Of a stretch of 16,736 nt of DNA, positions 14,107 through 16,736 are shown one piece after another. The DNA is from Lachnospiraceae bacterium (GTDB lineage Bacteria; Bacillota; Clostridia; Lachnospirales; Lachnospiraceae). Location of the stretch: assembly GCA_021199395.1 (NCBI GenBank), contig JAJQIE010000116.1, positions 1 through 16,736 on the forward strand, given 5' to 3'. The notes under the pieces are model-generated. The model had not been told where the DNA came from. It was given only the letters and a program-made list of their open reading frames with translations, and searched no databases. A program made the translations under genes and the position numbers. The stretch's first letter is position 1; every line of letters starts with the position of its first letter.

Positions 14107-15779
14107 TATCGATTCCGGATAATAGCGCCCTTGTCTGCTGACTCCGCAATCCTTGAATAGACATTCAGATAACCCTTTAGGACCTTTTGTCTCTTCCTCC
14201 CTAATCTGTCCATTCTCCGTGCCAGCTCCTCCTCCGGTACCATAAGCGAAAGCTCTCCCTTTTCAACATCAATCACAATACGGTCCCCATTCTGAACCGC
14301 TGCGATTGGTCCGCCTTCCGAGGCTTCGGGCGAGATATGTCCCACAAAACAACCGTTGTTTGTACCAGAAAAGCGTCCATCCGTAATTACCGCCGTGGAT
14401 AGCGCCAGCCCCTGTCCATACAGCATTTTCATGATTCGCACCATCTCACGCATCCCAGGGCCTCCTTTCGGCCCCTCATACCGGATCACGAGCACCGTCC
14501 CCGGCACAATTTCACCGCCGTGAACAGCCTTTGCGGCCTCATCCTCCGAGTCAAAACACAGTGCATTTCCCTCAAACCGGAGCATAGACGGGTCAATCGC
14601 CGTTGGCTTTGTGACCGCGCTGTTCGGTGCTAGATTTCCCCATAATACCGCCAGGCTTCCCCATTCATGGAAAGCATGTTTTATAGAGTGAATCATTTCA
14701 TTTTCCACTTCCGGGACATGGGCAAGGATTTCATCCCATGTTTTGCCTGTACAGGAAAGAGCTTTCCCATCGAGAAGCGGAAGCAGCTGTTTCATTACGG
14801 CCGGTACGCCTCCCGCCTCATAAAATTCCGGCACATTTCGCGGTCCATTCGGATAGATTCTGGCAATATGAGGCGTATTTCTCGCAATCCGGTCAATATC
14901 CTCCATAGTAAATTCACACTCTGCTTCATATGCGATCGCCGGAAAATGAAGCGCCATATTTGTAGAGCCTCCGATTGCCATGCCAAGCTTTAAGGCATTT
15001 TCAAGCCCCTGTCTGTTGATCAGCTTTCTGGCGTTCAACCCTTCCCGGACCATTTCTACAATCCTCCGTCCGGAGGCCTGCGCGGCGCGCAGCCGGTCAG
15101 CCATTACTGCAGGAATCATGGAGGTTCCGGGAAGGCACATCCCCATCGCCTCAGTCACCGCGCACATGGTATTCGCTGTCCCAAGAAAAGAGCAGGAGCC
15201 CCTGCAGGGATTTGAGCGGTTTTCCAGTATATCGTATTCCTCCTGCGTGATAAGTCCTTTCTCCAGCATGCCCAGTGCCTCGACCATACTGGAATTATCC
15301 GAGGATCTGCCGTCAAATTCCATACCGCCCAGAGCCGGGCCGCCATTTACCAGCAGCGCAGGCAGATCCAGTCGGGCCGCTGCCATAAGCAGCCCCGGAA
15401 CCACCTTGTCACATGAGCCAAGCAAAACAATTCCATCGACATGGTTGATCTCTGCCATTGTCTCCACGGAATTTGCGATCAGATCTCTCGCCGGAAGAAT
15501 AAAATGCATTCCGGTATTTCCGCAGCCCATGCCATCGCAGGGTCCGATAACGCCAAACTCAACCGGAGTGCCGCCGCTCTGAAATATGCCCTGTTTCACA
15601 TACTCCGCGACATCCTTCAGATTCGCATGCCCCGGATTCGCCATATTCCAGGTATTGGCGATCCCTATGATCGGCCGATCCAGATCATAATCGCTGTACC
15701 CCATGCCCTTATACAAAGCCCGGATACTCGACCATCCCGGTTTTGCCAGTGTTTCCTGGCTTCGCAGTTTTTCCGTCAT
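14106..15779 (-). CDS. IlvD/Edd family dehydratase, probably acting on a sugar acid
   Basis: A 557-residue iron-sulfur dehydratase that removes water from a 2,3-dihydroxy acid to give a 2-keto acid. Visible motifs: GIANTWNMANPGHANL (39-54), GVIGPCDGMGCGNTGM (76-91), GSCDKVVPG with Cys123, NGGPALGG, PCRGSCSFLGTANTM with Cys196, IGGSTNMALH, RYEGPKGGPGM and ITDGRFSGTNNG. Gly50 stands in PGHANL where [2Fe-2S] members have PCN, as in the E. coli-type [4Fe-4S] enzymes. The start is ATG 15779 with AAGGAG 7 nt upstream. Neighbouring kinases and a sugar isomerase favour an aldonate dehydratase over branched-chain amino-acid synthesis, but dihydroxy-acid dehydratase activity cannot be excluded. Confidence 0.9.
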   Translation of the reverse strand: MTEKLRSQETLAKPGWSSIRALYKGMGYSDYDLDRPIIGIANTWNMANPGHANLKDVAEYVKQGIFQSGGTPVEFGVIGPCDGMGCGNTGMHFILPARDLIANSVETMAEINHVDGIVLLGSCDKVVPGLLMAAARLDLPALLVNGGPALGGMEFDGRSSDNSSMVEALGMLEKGLITQEEYDILENRSNPCRGSCSFLGTANTMCAVTEAMGMCLPGTSMIPAVMADRLRAAQASGRRIVEMVREGLNARKLINRQGLENALKLGMAIGGSTNMALHFPAIAYEAECEFTMEDIDRIARNTPHIARIYPNGPRNVPEFYEAGGVPAVMKQLLPLLDGKALSCTGKTWDEILAHVPEVENEMIHSIKHAFHEWGSLAVLWGNLAPNSAVTKPTAIDPSMLRFEGNALCFDSEDEAAKAVHGGEIVPGTVLVIRYEGPKGGPGMREMVRIMKMLYGQGLALSTAVITDGRFSGTNNGCFVGHISPEASEGGPIAAVQNGDRIVIDVEKGELSLMVPEEELARRMDRLGRKRQKVLKGYLNVYSRIAESADKGAIIRNR

Positions 15780-15829
15780 CCCTCTTCTCCTTTGCAAACC
15801 CTTTTGCCGTCTGACCATCCATACGCTTT

Positions 15830-16450
15830 TTACAGAGACTGCGCCAGAGCTTTCATGATCAGTGAGGCAACTACAGCGCCCGGATCCAGAAGCTTTCTGG
15901 ATTCCTCGCCCCGGATTGCCGCTCTACCGTGAACGGCCAGCATTCCCACTGTATTCTGTGCGCCCGCTTCCGCAGCCTGTGCGCCTGCCTTTGCCATCTC
16001 CTTTTCAGACTTCTCAGCGTTTTCCTTCATAGCGCGAACTCCGGGCGCCAGGCCATCCAGGAATGTTTTTTCACCCTCCTGCGCCTTTCCCATTTTTCTG
16101 ACTCCATCTTCCCATGCCTGCATCATATCGCAGATTCCCGCGTTATCCAAAGTCGTTCTGCCCTTCAGAGCTTTTCCGGCGCTCATCAGTCCGTTTGCCA
16201 TCAGTGTCCCCATCGTAGAAGGCACCTTTGCAGCCATTGCTTTCCCCGCAAAATACAGCAGTTTCCCGACATCCTCTTCTTCCTTCGCCTCCGCGCCTGA
16301 TGAGGCGGCGGCAAATCCATCGCTCATAGTCAGGCCAAGGTCGCCATCCCCTACCTTACTGTCCAGCTCAATCAGCTCATCCTTCTGTTCCGCCATCACT
16401 TCTGCCAGCACGGAAAGGAATTTCTTTGTCTGTACCGCATCCCAGCTCAT
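15830..16450 (-). CDS. dhaL: Dihydroxyacetone kinase subunit DhaL
   Basis: The ADP/ATP-binding all-helical subunit of dihydroxyacetone-type kinases, 206 residues. The magnesium-nucleotide motif LDSKVGDGDLGLTM (29-42) supplies Asp30, Asp35 and Asp37. STMGTLMANGLMSAGKAL (78-95) corresponds to the GTSG-type segment of the family, and the C-terminal GRAAIRGEESRKLLDPGAVVAS matches the typical ending RASYLGERSIGHQDPGA. Length is normal. GGAGG is 8 nt before the ATG, and the gene follows dhaK by 33 bp. No DhaM is visible, so phosphotransferase dependence versus direct ATP use is open. Related DhaK/DhaL pairs can phosphorylate erythrulose or other short ketoses, so dihydroxyacetone itself is not certain. 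Confidence 0.92.
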   Translation of the reverse strand: MSWDAVQTKKFLSVLAEVMAEQKDELIELDSKVGDGDLGLTMSDGFAAASSGAEAKEEEDVGKLLYFAGKAMAAKVPSTMGTLMANGLMSAGKALKGRTTLDNAGICDMMQAWEDGVRKMGKAQEGEKTFLDGLAPGVRAMKENAEKSEKEMAKAGAQAAEAGAQNTVGMLAVHGRAAIRGEESRKLLDPGAVVASLIMKALAQSL

Positions 16451-16483
16451 TCTTTTTTCCTCCCATTTCTGTATTTCATTCGC

Positions 16484-16736
16484 TTAGAAACTGAATTGTC
16501 TGAAAAATGGCGTATCCGCTTCCGCAGCAAGATAGCCCTTCAGCTCATCGTCCACGCGGCACAGAGAAATCGATGCTCCCGCCATTTCCATTGACGTCGC
16601 ATATTCTCCGACATAGGTATGGAAAAGAGAGCTTCCCTTCTCGTCCAGGATCTGGCCTACGCGGTTCATCATAATATAAAGCTCATCCAGAGGCGTAGAG
16701 CCCAGCCCGTTCAGAAGCACGGCCACCTCGCTTCCC
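16484..16736 (-). CDS. dhaK: Dihydroxyacetone kinase subunit DhaK, C-terminal fragment (cut by window edge)
   Basis: The last 84 or so codons of DhaK, the subunit that binds the ketose covalently through a histidine lying outside this window. The visible part matches the DhaK C-terminal domain: GSEVAVLLNGLGSTPLDELYIM, then YATSMEMAGASISLCRVDDELKGYLAAEADTPFFRQF, ending at TAA. The frame stays open to the window edge (GGA AGC GAG before the GTG at 16726), so that GTG is internal and not a start. It is the most upstream visible gene of the catabolic operon; its start and the promoter lie beyond the window. Confidence 0.93.
   Translation of the reverse strand, partial: GSEVAVLLNGLGSTPLDELYIMMNRVGQILDEKGSSLFHTYVGEYATSMEMAGASISLCRVDDELKGYLAAEADTPFFRQFSF

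Overview
The window looks like a chromosomal segment of an anaerobic member of Clostridia, most likely Lachnospiraceae. The evidence is strong GGAGG-type ribosome sites, a DUF4364 regulator, an oxygen-reducing flavodiiron protein, PepSY-domain proteins next to a two-component system, and clostridial-style dTDP-rhamnose genes. I saw no rRNA, tRNA, CRISPR array, complete insertion sequence or prophage.

Layout. (1) Positions 11-4320, minus strand: an envelope cluster transcribed from a good sigma-A promoter at 4356-4384. It runs through a small one-TM protein with a Glu/Thr-rich tail, a membrane-anchored polysaccharide-deacetylase-like protein, rfbB (dTDP-glucose 4,6-dehydratase) and rfbC (epimerase). 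The last two make dTDP-L-rhamnose precursors. (2) Positions 4451-6281, plus strand: a divergent promoter drives a DUF4364 winged-helix protein and an FprA-type flavodiiron protein. (3) Positions 6355-9646, plus strand: an OmpR-type response regulator, a histidine kinase and a secreted triple-PepSY protein. A pair of 11-bp direct repeats just upstream of the PepSY gene looks like a response-regulator site. A long hairpin at 9655-9692 closes this unit and the operon converging on it.

(4) Positions 9780-16736, minus strand: a catabolic operon entering from beyond the right edge. In transcription order it holds the DhaK C-terminus, DhaL, an IlvD/Edd-family dehydratase, a TIM-barrel sugar isomerase/epimerase, an unrecognised cytosolic beta-propeller protein, a D-2-hydroxyacid dehydrogenase and a ribokinase-family kinase. 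Dehydratase plus PfkB kinase plus dehydrogenase plus dihydroxyacetone-kinase subunits suggests breakdown of a sugar acid or unusual ketose. The substrate cannot be read from the sequence.

The most notable non-coding feature is a 176-bp structured element (13923-14098) inserted inside this operon. It has 18-bp terminal inverted repeats starting GTAAC and an exact 8-bp direct repeat (ACAAAATC) on each side, the signature of a MITE and compatible with IS66-type mobilisation. A second, unrelated imperfect palindrome of about 167 bp (11762-11928) lies in another gap of the same operon, and a small hairpin sits between rfbB and rfbC.
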